Of a DNA stretch of 64,000 bases, positions 21,429 through 32,287 are shown one piece after another. The position numbers and the translations under genes are program-made. This stretch comes from Dendrocalamus latiflorus (Eukaryota; Streptophyta; Magnoliopsida; Poales; Poaceae): NCBI GenBank assembly GCA_017311315.1, contig CM029631.1, positions 9,358,514-9,422,513 of the forward strand. Direction: 5' to 3'. The notes under the pieces are model-generated. The model did not search any database, was not told the origin of the DNA, and saw only the letters and a list, made by a program, of their open reading frames with translations. How positions within the stretch are numbered: position 1 is the first letter of the stretch; each line of letters starts with the position of its first letter.

Positions 21429-24400
21429 TGGGATGACTGGTGTGGCAGTATTGGTTCTGTGGAAGAAATGCAAGCTAAAGTATTGAGAAGGCAGGATGCT
21501 GCTGCCAAGCGCGAGAGCAATGGTGTATGCTTTGACTCATCAGGTAATTTTGAAGGGTGCATGTACTAGACTGAGATACATGAACTGATTGGGACTTGTC
21601 AAGTGAGGTTAACTTGATGATCTAGCACCGAAGGGTTTGTTGAATATGTACATGTAGTCGATTAATGTACTTCAACCATGGGTCCACGGCCAAAATTTTA
21701 CTAGTGTATACTAGAAATTTTAATTTAACTGATGTCCATAGCAAACTATTGATAGCATTTGAAAATGATTTTAAATTATAAAAGACAGTTAGTGCCCATC
21801 CCAACTATTCTGTACGCTTTTTTGATATTTGTTAAACTCTGAAATCATTAAGTTGTGTTTTTCTCTTGGACAGCGGCAAGCTGCTTCCAGGCAACAGAAA
21901 CCTACAAGTCTGCAAGGACTCGATCTTCACGACAGCTACTGGAGATCAAACTGGTTAGAGAGGTGGATGGCTGTACGTCCATGGGAGAACAGGTTACTTG
22001 ACAATAATGCCAAAGAGAGTATGCCAATGTGTGATGACAAGCAGGATGAGGAAACAAAGTCTCAGATCACACCAAAGACCAAAGTGCCAATTTCTAGTAC
22101 TCCTAATGGTCCAAACAAGAAGAAAGGTGTAAACCACAAAAGGTCATGTAACGCCCCCGATTCCCAGGGGCGCCTGAGGACACAGCATTCCGCAACTATC
22201 CACGCATGAACAGTTATGGAGTGTCGCGCAAGAGTATACCATTGCATGCTTACAACAAAGATCCAGCATATATTTTACATATGGATTAACATCCATTTTT
22301 CGACAGCGGGGCGTGCAAGCCCAAAGTATACTTACATCACAAAAACTCCAGAATCCGCTTGAACGCGGCCAAGACCTAAAGCCACGGGTCCTTGTCGAAG
22401 AAGCGATTCTCCGGGACTTCCTCAACGGGGAGACCTTCACCTTCGTCTTTATCCTCTAAAGAGGGGATTAAGCAAGCCGTGAGCCAAACAACCGGCTCAG
22501 CAAGCCCCAAAGGGACTCTAACTTACTACATGCACGGATCAACAAAGGAAGAGAGTATACTTGGTTTATTAACTTTGAGTGGATGCAGTTTTATTTGCAA
22601 ACATTTTGAAAAAACGGACCCAAAACTACTCCTCAAGATCTCAGGGGTTTTCATGAAAGGTTAATTAACCAATTGAACAAGTTAAAGCATGTACAAAACT
22701 ACTTAAACTTCGCTGCTGGAATCACCCAAGTGACACATCTCCATTAACCGGGAGCACAGCGTATTCGAATACCATTTATTTGACTCTGCAGAGTTTGCTC
22801 AGCTTTACCCACACGATTTCTTAACTTCCGCGTCCGGGTTAAGAAAGTTAGGCCGTTTCACTGCTCAACTCTTTATATAGGCTCTACCCGGTAGAATTCA
22901 CTCGGGTCTGGCACAATAAAACTCCCGTCCGCTTCGAGTGAACTCTACCGTTGTTAGGCACCTGCAGCACGGCCTACCTAACCTCGCTTGTCTCAACACC
23001 AAGCTTTCTCAACACCTGTAGAGTTTCAATCGAGTTGAGCAGCTACTAAATCAGTGTTGACAAGTCAACTCCAGTGGTTGAGCGATCACCATGTCATTTG
23101 CTCAGCGTAAGAGTCTAGTCCTTATATTTCTCCGGGGTCCGCAACCTCGCCAGGCCCGCGACCCCAACCTAGGGTAAGCGGTGGGCGAAAGCCGTCTCGC
23201 GGCGCCCCACAACACCCTTACCCTAACTTCAATCCTAGAGTAAGAGATAGGCGAAGACTAACTCGCCAGCTCTTCCCCAACCCTTACTCTACCTTGTGCA
23301 CGCCGGCACTCTCCGCTCTAGGGCACGGTGTCCCATACCACCCTACCCTAGAGTCGGGTTTGCAAATCCTATTGGCCCGCAGCCACAACCTTATTAGTAT
23401 AAGACTTTGCATGATAATAATAACCTACAGTTATCTAGATTAACAGATAATTATTTCTAAGGTTACAAAGGCATGGCTACAAGTTTAACATGGCGTTTGT
23501 CGGTGGTAGGTTTAACTACATATCATGTCATTCTAAACATTTTATTTTACTTTTGAACTAACATTTCAGAACTAGCTCAATGCAAATAGCATAACAACAT
23601 AATTAAATAACATGGGTTGCAACATGATCAAAGGATTTGGGACTTGCCGTCAATCCGGATGATCTCAGTTAGCTCGAACGAAGAAACACCGGGGTCCTGA
23701 GACTGCACTTGAACTTCCGGGATCTCCGACACTAACGCAAACACATAAAATAAATAAGTCCAGCTTGAGACTAATCAAGCGAGGAAAAATAATCTATTTA
23801 AAAGGAGTAAAATGCATAAATCCTCAAATGGGGAATTTTAGGAATTTATCTGGAATGAATTTGGGGAGAAGGAGGTCAAAAATGGGTTCAGGACATTATT
23901 TGGAGCAAAGTTGTGAAATTTGGGAATTTTTGGGATTTTCTGGGATTTAGAAATTGGGAAAATCTTTGGAAAATCGGATGAACAGTGCGGCCTGGCCACT
24001 TTGCTACAGTGCGGCCCGGCCGAAAAAATCTCCCACGCGGCCTCACGCGGCCCTCAGCGTGCACGCGCTCGCGGCGAGAGAAGCAGGCCGAGGGAGTGGC
24101 CCACTCCCGCGCGCCCACACGGCCCGGATGGCCGACGCGCGGCTCGGGCTGACGGCCCAGATGCGAAGCGGGCGAGCGGCGCGGATGCGGCGAGGGAGAT
24201 CGGACGGCATCGGGGTGGGAAGATCGGCCGAAGCGGTACGGCGAGATCGGGCAGCTGAGGTTATATGGCATAGGTGAGATGGACGGAGGAGAAAGAGCCA
24301 CGTCGCGGGGAGGGGTCGTCTTCCACCTCCAGCCGCTACAGGGCTCCCGGGACAGAGGTACGGCGGCGACGGCGGTCCGGGCGCGGGAAGGGACGTCACC

Positions 24401-25834
24401 GACGACTAAGGGTACCAGGAGAGAGAGGGGAATCCATTTTAGGGCTTTGGGAGGTGCGGGAGGCGACTGGGGTGGCCGGAGGCAGAAGGGGAAAGAATGG
24501 GGCCACTGAGGTGGGGAAGGTCTCCGGGGCCGAATGAGTCAAATCGGCGGGAGCCACACGATCTGGGGAGCGAGGAGCTCACGATGGCGGCGGAGATGGG
24601 AGCTGGGGAGCTTCGGAGCGGTCTGGCCACGGTGAGGTGGTTTCGTCGACGGTGAGCTTCGTCGCGGGAACTCCTCGGTGATCCTCCTGGCCAAGCAAGA
24701 GTACCACGGTGGTTAGGGGGTAGTAGAGGAGTTCTGGGCAGAAGTAATCGAGAAATGGAGGGAGGGGAAGGAAGAATCGGTTTACGGGGTCGCCGGCGCA
24801 GGGAAAGATGGCGGCGGAGCTACGGACAGTGCGGCTTCAATCGGACGCTCACAGGGGCTCTCTGGAGTGGCAGGAGGTGAATAAAGGTGGTGGCGGAGCT
24901 CGGGGAGCAAAGGAGGAGGAGGGAGCTGTGGGGCGGCTTTTATACCCGAGCAAGGAGGGAGGGAGCCTTAGGGGAGAAGGCAACGAGCGGGGCGCGGGGT
25001 CAACTGGAGTGGGCAGGGCGTCGCCTCGGAGTGGAGGGGGCGGTGACGGGGCTTTGCAGGGGCGTAATGGTGAGGCGACGGCACGGGAGCAGGTGAGTGG
25101 CAGCAGGGCGGGGGCGCGTCCGCGCGCGGGAGAGGGAGGAGGTGGGGGCTGACAGGCGGGACCCAGGGCAGGCGCGGGGCGACGCGTGGCGCAGGGGCGC
25201 CCACGGTTTCGGACCGGGCGGTCGGAACGGCGCGGGCGCGGGGCGGATCCGAGGGAGCGCGGAGACGGGAGCAGCGTGCAGCGCACGCGCGTGCGTGGGG
25301 CGAAGGCAGGGAGAAGCAGGGGCGCCAGCGGGAGAGAGGGAGCGGAGGGAGGCGCTGGGGCGAGGGGGAAGGCGGGTCGGGGCGGCGCCAGCGCAAGCGC
25401 GAGGGAGGGAGACGTCGGGAGAAAGGAGGAGGCGGGATCGGGGAGGGCGCCAACGAAGGAGGAAGGCGCCCTGCCAAAAAAGGAAAGCGGATTTTCGGAG
25501 GACTTTCCAAAAAGGGAAAGTTTCCAGATTTCACACAGAAATCAACAAAAATTCAGGAAAATTTTTGGTTTTGAATTTTTAGGGTTTTTCAGGTCATATT
25601 CTGATGTAAGTTGTACTTCATTTGGGAGATCGGTGAGTATACTACCTTCCACCTCTTTGGGGTCATCCAAGCAAAAGTCGAAGCTGTCAGATGAAGTTTT
25701 TGATGAAATCAGTTCCCAGCCAAAAGATCTAGCTTCTGTTTCTGTGCTCAATCCAAAAGAAAGGCCCGCGCAGGTGAATACACCAGCCAAGAAGCGGCTA
25801 TCCCTGCCAAATAATGGAAAACACACAATTACCC
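21429..25834 (+). pseudogene. IQD (IQ67-domain family) pseudogene split by an LTR-like insertion
   Basis: Relic exon A (about 21429-21543) reads WDDWCGSIGSVEEMQAKVLR and then a segment matching the conserved AAAKRERAMVYALTHQ of IQD proteins; a net loss of two bases in a GAGAGA run shifts the frame inside it. A GT-AG intron (21544-21873) follows. Exon B begins at 21874 with RQAASRQQ and contains the IQD hallmark NWLERWMAVRPWENRL. It is interrupted at 22146 by a 3,445-bp element and resumes at 25597 in the same frame, with KSKLSDEVFDEISSQP, then NPKERPAQ and AKKRLSLPNN. IQD proteins bind calmodulin and microtubules; the IQ motifs themselves, normally upstream, are not recognisable here, so the 5' part is missing or too decayed. 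The true 3' end is uncertain. It is not expected to give a working protein. Confidence 0.82.
22147..25591 (-). mobile_element. LTR-like insertion in the IQD pseudogene, probably a solo LTR
   Basis: 3,445 bp bounded by TG (TGTAACGCCCCC...) and CA (...GGGTTTTTCA) and flanked by an exact 5-bp target duplication GGTCA at 22142-22146 and 25592-25596. No internal direct repeat, primer site or gag/pol was seen, so it looks like a single LTR rather than a whole element. Read on the minus strand it starts TGAAAAACCC and ends GGGCGTTACA, like long LTRs of grass Ty3/gypsy elements. A TATA-like GGGTATAAAAGCC lies on that strand near 24946. The segment 24000-25450 is very GC-rich with long chance open frames that I do not take as genes. 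The family is an inference. Confidence 0.75.
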
Positions 25835-27834
25835 ACAACTCTTGCAGCCTTTCAGTCGTTTTTGTAGTATACATGCTTGCCTCCTAGAATGGTAGCTCGT
25901 GTTATTGGCAATCATTCAGAAAACTGTTGGCCACCATCTGGAACCCCTTTTTTTCAGAAAGAAACAATTAGAACCATGTAGTACAGAATACCAAGTGGTT
26001 TATCCTGCAAGACTTTTTTTCAGTTTATTTTTTGCACTGCTAAATTAGGGGTTGAAACACAAAATTTCCCCATATTCCCTTGGCAAGCCTTAGTGATCTG
26101 CTTAACAAAACTTTTTTTCTGCAAGAATTTTGTAAAGCTCTTTGGCGTAAGAAGCTAGCTGTGCTTTGCATTCTATCCTATCACCCTGATTGCTGTATGT
26201 TTTTCATGCCAGTTATACATCGGTCTAGAAACACACTTGTTATGCATCTCTCCTTTTTCTGTCATGAATTTCCATGAAATCAACATTCCACAATTCAGCA
26301 AGTAGCCAAGTACTGATGTTTGTTATGTGTGTGCCTTAATAGTTGGTGCAGGAGCAGGAAAGGGGCCAACCAACAGAAATTCGATATGAACTGATCCGCC
26401 AGTGCTTGGTCTGATCTGAAACCCCGGGCAAGCGCTCCTAACCAAGATGGGAAGCAAGTTGAGTTACAGGCCTGATAACACATTCGTGTTCCAATCTGAC
26501 TTGGGTAAGCCGTTCTTGGTGTGTTGTTCTCCAGCTGTGCATGCTACACCTGTGTATATAAATTTTCCAGAAAAAATCCGTCATCTGGAGTGCTGGCGTG
26601 TTGCATATTCCTGTTGTTCGAGGTTGTGGGTGTTGTGCCATCTTTTTCTTTTGTATTACCCATTTACCCTCACTTTTTTTCCTTACATTTTGCCATCCAC
26701 TATGTTGTTCTAATTACTGAAAGAAGGAACTGTGTTGTATCTGAAAACTATTACCCTGTGCTGTTGTGCACCCTTTCCTTTCTGATGACAAACGTGTGCA
26801 CTCCTTTTTTATTTAACCTTTGCTGCATCGATTTGATCAATGGGCCATTGATAATATATCAGCAGATGCACGTCCACGTATTTTTAAAATCTGTATTTTA
26901 GAAGCCATACTTTCTGGATGTGATTTGGTATTAATAGCGTGTGGGGTATTTTAGGAGCATTGCTTTCCTTTAAATTACCTTTGCTCCAGCTTTGCCTCGT
27001 TGGAAAGCCATCCATATTTTATCTCTGCTCGATGGGGCCGTACAAATTAGTAGTATATACAGAATGTATTTGGTTTAGCCTCTCTATGATTGAGTTCCCC
27101 TTTGCCACCTTTGTCAAGTGTGTGGAAGTTTCTTGTGATCCTGCTTTTTGCAATGCACCAGCATGCAGCTCAAAGCTGCAATGTTTGCAGGTTTGTTTAT
27201 GATGATTGAACATAAAGAAAAGGTGAGATCGCCTTTGGGCGCCACTGGGAAGTGAAACTTGCCTTTCTTTGATCCTCCCTAGCTTTGTTGAGATCATGTG
27301 GTGTGTCAATGTCATACGTGCATGGCATGTGTGTCTTGTCTCTCTCCAAGCTGTGTTGGTATGGTACATGGTGGATGGTGCTTGCAGTTCGGTACTTTAC
27401 CTCAGTAAATTTCTTTAGGGTTAGAGAACAGTGCATAGCATATCGTGGCCAGTTTTATGAATGCACACTTTTGTGTTGGTCTTGACAATTATGTAGGTTC
27501 TGAACCAGTAAAAATTGGGTAATGTACTAATGTTGTTGCAAGCCTGCAAATTTGTCAAGCAGACAGCGAGTCCAGAGCTACTGTGTTGTCGTCTAAGATC
27601 TATGATACATAGAATGGTACCACAATGGTAAATGGGTCCTAATCTAATACCATGTCAATTTCATGCACCAGCTAAAAGCTTAAGCTGTTGGGAACGACGG
27701 AGGTCATGCTACCGATACTCGACAAGGTAAAAATACCACTGGTTATCACTAGGCCAGATGATCAGCAGTAAACTGGCCGCGGACAAGAGTTGCTGCTGGA
27801 GAAGTGATTCTCACCTTGATTCAGTCAGCCTATT
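25835..27834. other. Intergenic DNA after the IQD pseudogene
   Basis: May include the decayed 3' part and UTR of the IQD gene (for example around 26340-26460). No other gene is supported; the open frames are short and lack domains. Confidence 0.3.
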
Positions 27835-28080
27835 GTGGGTCTGTTCTTTAAGTCATAAGCTGACGGCTTTTAGCTTTTGCTACAGTATTTAACTTTCAAA
27901 CGGAGTATTTTCTTAAGACGGGGTCTACAAGTTAAACGATCTACACGTTAAAAGCCTAACATCTGTACCAGCCAAAATCGTAAGCGAGTATCTGTCTCTC
28001 CGTAATCTGTACCGTAAACAGCTAAAATTCAAAAATTTCAGCCAAAATCCATAAGCCGCAGCCGAAAAGAACATGACCTG
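27835..28080 (+). mobile_element. MITE, core-block family, copy C
   Basis: About 246 bp. The left end GGGTCTGTTCTTTAAG is inverted relative to the right end (complement of GGTCATGTTCTTTTCGG). The core AACTTTCAAACGGAGTATTT, TTCTTAAGACGGGGTCTAC, ACACGTTAAAAGCC and CTCCGTAATCTGTACCGTAA matches copies A and B closely. Confidence 0.7.
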
Positions 28081-28654
28081 TACCAATAGACCGCCCAGCT
28101 GGCTAGACAGGAGCTGTAGGCTAAGAAAATATCATATTTAACCCTATAAGTGTAGATCTATATAAGGATATTTATGTAGCTCTAAGTTAAAAAATGCTAT
28201 ATTTACCACTATAAATGTAGATATAGATATATGTATTTATGTAACAAGTCTCTTTATAGTTATAAATATACGCCTTAGGACGTCAAGAACGCAGAACTCT
28301 CTTTTTTAAATAAATCTAAGTAGTATATATTTTATCACTGTTTTTATGATTTATAAGGCTTAGAACCGTCTTTTTGTGTTGATATGTAAACATAACAGTT
28401 GCAAAAAACATCCAATGTGTTTCACTACTCCTATCTCTGTTGGTGGCGACCAATGGGATCGTGGAAATATGGGGTGCATGCCTCTGGATCCTGACTGACC
28501 TGATCTGGAACTATCTAGCTGCATGTTCAGACGCTTTTAAAATGCTTTCTTTCGTCTACTTCTCGTCCACATGTGGACGCGAATGTGAATGTGATTGGGC
28601 CCGTGTTCGGTATACTACCGCAATTCCTAAAAACAAGGAAAAAAAGGGCAATTA
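28081..28654. other. AT-rich intergenic DNA
   Basis: Contains a loose duplication of a phrase with 'atatttaaccctataagtgtagat' character (28132 and 28195, about 63 bp apart). No gene seen. Confidence 0.3.
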
Positions 28655-28853
28655 GGCCAGTTCTAGTGGGGTTTTATGGAGTTTTATAGGCATTAAATAC
28701 GCTGATATGGTACTGTATTGATGAAGAAAGAGATGATAAAAGTTTCATGGGAGTAGAGAGAGTTTCATGGGGATGAAACTCTTCTGCACTGTTTCCAAAA
28801 TATGGGTGTGTTGAAAACTGGGACATGAAACCTCCACTTTTCATTTGAGGGCC
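28655..28853. mobile_element. Tourist-like MITE, left of a tandem pair
   Basis: 199 bp between TTA at 28652-28654 and TTA at 28854-28856. It starts GGCCAGTTCTAGTGGGG and contains repeated AGTTTCATGGG / GATGAAACTC words known from grass MITEs. The right end (CCTCCACTT...GGGCC) is only a poor inverse of the left end. Confidence 0.5.
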
Positions 28854-28856
28854 TTA

Positions 28857-29743
28857 GAGCAACTCCAGCAGTAGCCTTCAAAACATGGCCCCTACTTTTC
28901 ATTTGAGGGCTCCCCCTACTTTTGAGGGCCCAATTTTTTTGCATCTACTCCAACAACACCCCTCAAATCTAAGCCCTCAAATCCATTACACTACACACTG
29001 ACACATGGGACCCGTGAGCGGAGGAGTCGGGCGACGGGCCAGGCGCCGGCGACGGGCGGAGGCGCCGGCGACGGGCGGAGGAGAGCGGAGGCGGCAGAGC
29101 GCGGAGGAGTCGGGCGACGGGCGGAGGCGTCGGCGACGGGCGGAGGAGAGCGGAGGCGGCAGAGAGCGGAGGAGTCGGGCGACGGGCGGAGGCGGAGGCG
29201 ACGGGCGGAGGCGTCGGCGACGGGCGGAGGCGCCGGCGACGGGCGGAGGCGCCGGCGACGGGCGGAGGAGAGCGGAGGAATCGGGCGACGGGCGGAGGCG
29301 TCGGCGACGGGCGAAGGAGAGCGGAGGCAGCAGAGAGCGGAGGCGACGGGCGAGGCGGCGGAGAGCCAAGTACGGCGACGGGCGGGGGGCGAGCGAGCGG
29401 CGGAGGCGGGGGGCGAGCGGGCGGCGGAGGTGGGGGGTTCGGGCGAGGCGGGGGGCGAGCGGGCGGCGGAGGCGGGGATTCGGCGGACGGGAGGGGATTC
29501 GGCGGGCGGGGAGAGCGGGCGGCGGGGAATTTTGGCTGAGAGCGAGAGAAGTTTCACGGTGCGGGAAAAAAACAGGAAAATGAGGGGTGGGGGGAGCCCC
29601 TAGGAATGAGGGGTGGGAGGGTGATTTGAGGGGCTCCTCAAATTTGAGGGCTCTAGTAGGGACCCTGCTGGACCTCTATTTTTACCTCAAGCCCTCAAAT
29701 ATGAGGTTTGAGGGCTCAAGTAGGGGCCCTGCTGGAGTTGCTC
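28857..29743. mobile_element. PIF/Harbinger-type non-autonomous element
   Basis: 887 bp with inverted ends GAGCAACTCCAGCAG, flanked by TTA at 28854-28856 and 29744-29746. The subterminal parts repeat GAGGGCTCAAGTAGGGGCC / TTTGAGGGCTC words in inverted order. The interior is a GC-rich array (see 29010-29530). No transposase is encoded. Confidence 0.85.
29010..29530. repeat. GC-rich minisatellite inside the Harbinger element
   Basis: Imperfect tandem copies of GGCGACGGGCGGAGGCG and GGAGAGCGGAGGCGGCAGAG, later of GGGGGCGAGCGGGCGGCGGA. The long open frames on both strands over this array are products of the repeat and are not called as genes. Confidence 0.8.
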
Positions 29744-30080
29744 TTAGGAATGTTATTTTTTCACGTGTACATACGGATATATGGACTATCATTATCGCTA
29801 AATATGTCTTAAGGTTGATGTAAACGTTTAAGATTTTATACTACCATACTATCTTCTAATAATAAGATACTACTTGTATGAATTTTGAGACATTTCTGAG
29901 GATTAAAATAGAGCTTTTTTATGGTACCTTAAAATGAATATGAGCCATTTAATTTGCACGATCTAATGATTTAGATTAGTTATGATTTAATTATACTACC
30001 ACTCATATTATTAGCAGTAGAATCTTTAAAAAGATATAATTATAAACGAAACAAGTGACATAAAATTAGAAACAAAACAG
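29744..30080. other. AT-rich spacer
   Basis: No gene or repeat recognised. Confidence 0.3.
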
Positions 30081-31216
30081 GTCCCGATCGGAACCACCCG
30101 CCTCCCAGCGTTCCTGCTTTGCAACTACGTGCTCCTTGGCACAGCCTCCAGCTGCATCTTCCTCACGTTCTCGCTCTACCTCCTGCCCTCCCCTGCGGCC
30201 TTCTCCTCCTCCTCTTCCTCCACGTCCTCACTGTTGTCTTCTCCGCCGCAGGGTGCTCCGGTTCCTTTACTGCGCCTGCCACGCTTGCGCAGTGGCACAA
30301 TGCCCACACCGTGGGCGCCATGCTCACCGCCATCCAGGGCCGTCTTAGAGGGGAGGGCAGCAGGTGCGACGGCCGGGGGCCCATGCCACAGAGGGGTCCA
30401 TGAGTATATGTATGTATATAGTACTTAGTATATGTATTTGGCATATTGAAATGAAAATTTAAAGGCACATACACTTAGCACAAGTCCAGCAATCAATCAG
30501 GAATTAGCTTGCTGTCGCTTCCTATTTTGATATTCGGCTATTCTCGATCGCCGACCGATGATCGTTTCGCCTCCCTATCGCCCAGCCCAATCGCCAGATG
30601 TGGCGACGCCGCTCCGTGAGGCGCGACACCGTGAAGCCACGACACGCCGACGCCGCTCGTCCGCATGCGACGAGGGATGGGTCCCACGCCCCCACGAGCG
30701 GACGGCGGACGGCTGGACAGGATCACCCATCACCGATCAGGTTTCTTAAAAAGCACTGAAGCATTATTTTTTTATTTGAGGTAATCATAATAGTTATTTT
30801 ACCGTTCTTTTAGTTTGTTTATTGTACTATCGTTATCTTTTATGAACTAAACATATGCTGTAAATTAACTCTTATTAGTAGTACTATATACTTTATTAAA
30901 AAATTAGATTGTTGGGCTCTTGCCGTCTTGCTTGCCCAAGGGCCCTTGAAATTGTTGAGACGGCCCTGCCGCCATCTTCTAGAGCGCCATTGCACTCCTC
31001 ACCTTCACCCATACCTCCGATTTCCTTCTCGAGCTCAAGTCCTACGTCTGTGACGAGGACGGTGCCGTCATCCTCAAGATGGTCCGGCTCAGCACCGCCA
31101 TCTTTGTCCTCGAGTGGGCCGCACTCGCGCTCACCTTCCTGCTCCACCTCAACGACGGCGCTGCCGCCGACGACCTCCACCACGCCAAGAACTGGGCCTC
31201 CTCCTACCATGTCTGA
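30081..31216 (+). pseudogene. Pseudogene of a plant four-helix membrane protein of unknown function
   Basis: From 30081 the frame reads VPIGTTRLPAFLLCNYVLLG and a hydrophobic segment. It then shifts frame near 30200, where the other frame continues with LLLLFLHVLTVVFSAAGCSG and AQWHNAHTVGAMLTAI. A hAT element interrupts at 30335-30968. After it the frame resumes, with a stop codon (TAG) four codons on, then LLTFTHTSDFLLELKSY, DEDGAVILKM, AIFVLEWAALAL and the C-terminus AKNWASSYHV. These are the hallmarks of a conserved plant membrane-protein family whose role I do not know. A splice-acceptor-like AG lies just before 30081, and no upstream exon was found. Frameshift, nonsense codon and insertion together mean it is dead. 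Confidence 0.78.
30335..30968. mobile_element. hAT-type non-autonomous element in the membrane-protein pseudogene
   Basis: 634 bp with inverted ends CAGGGCCGTCTTA (left) and complement of CAGGGCCGTCTCA (right). It is flanked by a perfect 8-bp target duplication CCGCCATC at 30327-30334 and 30969-30976. No transposase frame is present. Confidence 0.88.
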
Positions 31217-31943
31217 GCCCTCTGTTGGAGTGTTGCGCCGGTGGCGCAACGACTACAATATGCGAGTGGACTAAATTAAGAGACATTCTTTTGATTCTTT
31301 GCATTGTATTAATGTGATTACTACTAGTTACTATCCTTTTATTCTTTGCGTTGTATTAGCACCACCACCGACCAGCAACCTTGAGGAGCTCACTGGCTAA
31401 GAAGGCCACGTTGCTCAAGGAAATGGAGTATGGTAAGGTATGACTTAAGCAAGACAATGAGGAATTGCTCGACTTGCCGTAGTGGTGCACCTTCGCTCAG
31501 ACGACGATGACGCCATGGCAGCATTGGTTGATGCCGACTTGGACATGTCACTGGACAGCAGCGCCGACGACTTGCCATCGCCGTTGTCGTCCCTACCTTT
31601 CTGGTGGATGAAGCCAGCAGCCAAAAGCGATGAGCTTGTCAAAGAGCTCCTTAATCAAAATGCAATTGTAGTTTACATACAAATGTTCACATAAGATTGT
31701 CTAAAATACCCTCTCGAAAAACCAGGTTAATAAACAAAAGTCTATAATACCCTCATAAATTAACGGTTAGATTTTATGTCTACTACCATCTTTCTACTAT
31801 CAGTATAATATAGTGTAAAAATCCTTAAAATAATGCATCCACGTTTACATGTGGTCGTGCATTTTTGGGGCAACATTTTCAATTTCTCACTGATCATTGT
31901 GGTACTGGTGTGTCCAGTGTCCACATCTCCATCCTGCTAGTTA
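31217..31943. other. Intergenic, with an unassigned open frame
   Basis: An open frame at 31482-31694 (plus; 71 codons with an ATG) is acidic at its start (DDDDAMAALVDADLDMSLDS) and then reads PSPLSSLPFWWMKPAA. Upstream, in-frame stops break any extension. It may be a gene relic; I do not recognise a family. Confidence 0.25.
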
Positions 31944-32287
31944 GAGCAAGTTTAATAGTACAGATAGCTGCTACCTCCAATACATTTTCATGTCATCAAA
32001 AGATAATGATGCAGTCAACTCATACAATAAGCTAGCTATAAGTTGTCTCCACAAGAGCTCTCAATCATTTAATACATACATGGATATTAATAATTTAATA
32101 CATGCATGTGTATAGCAATTAGTTCTATGGGTACATGCATGGATAATGCCTCTTTTCCTGTGCTATAGCCTGACTCTTGCATGGGAGTCGGCTTGGCTCT
32201 CTCTCTCCTTTTCTCTCCTCTCCACATAGGACTATGCTGACATGGATTCTCTTATAGCTAGCACAGTCAGCCTTATTAAATTTGCTC
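31944..32287. mobile_element. Tourist-like MITE (PIF/Harbinger type)
   Basis: 344 bp with inverted ends GAGCAAGTTTAATA (left) and complement of GAGCAAATTTAATA (right), flanked by TTA at 31941-31943 and 32288-32290. The interior holds repeated ACATGCATG / TTTAATACAT words and no coding sequence. Confidence 0.82.

Noticed and set aside
24043..25582. Long GC-rich open frames on both strands (up to 233 codons)
   Set aside because: They lie inside the LTR-like insertion and are Arg/Gly/Ala-rich chance frames; the last frame's end is IQD sequence, which is annotated separately.
29005..29583. A 192-codon Arg/Gly-rich frame and its minus-strand counterparts
   Set aside because: Produced by the minisatellite in the Harbinger-type element; no start context, no domain, both strands open.
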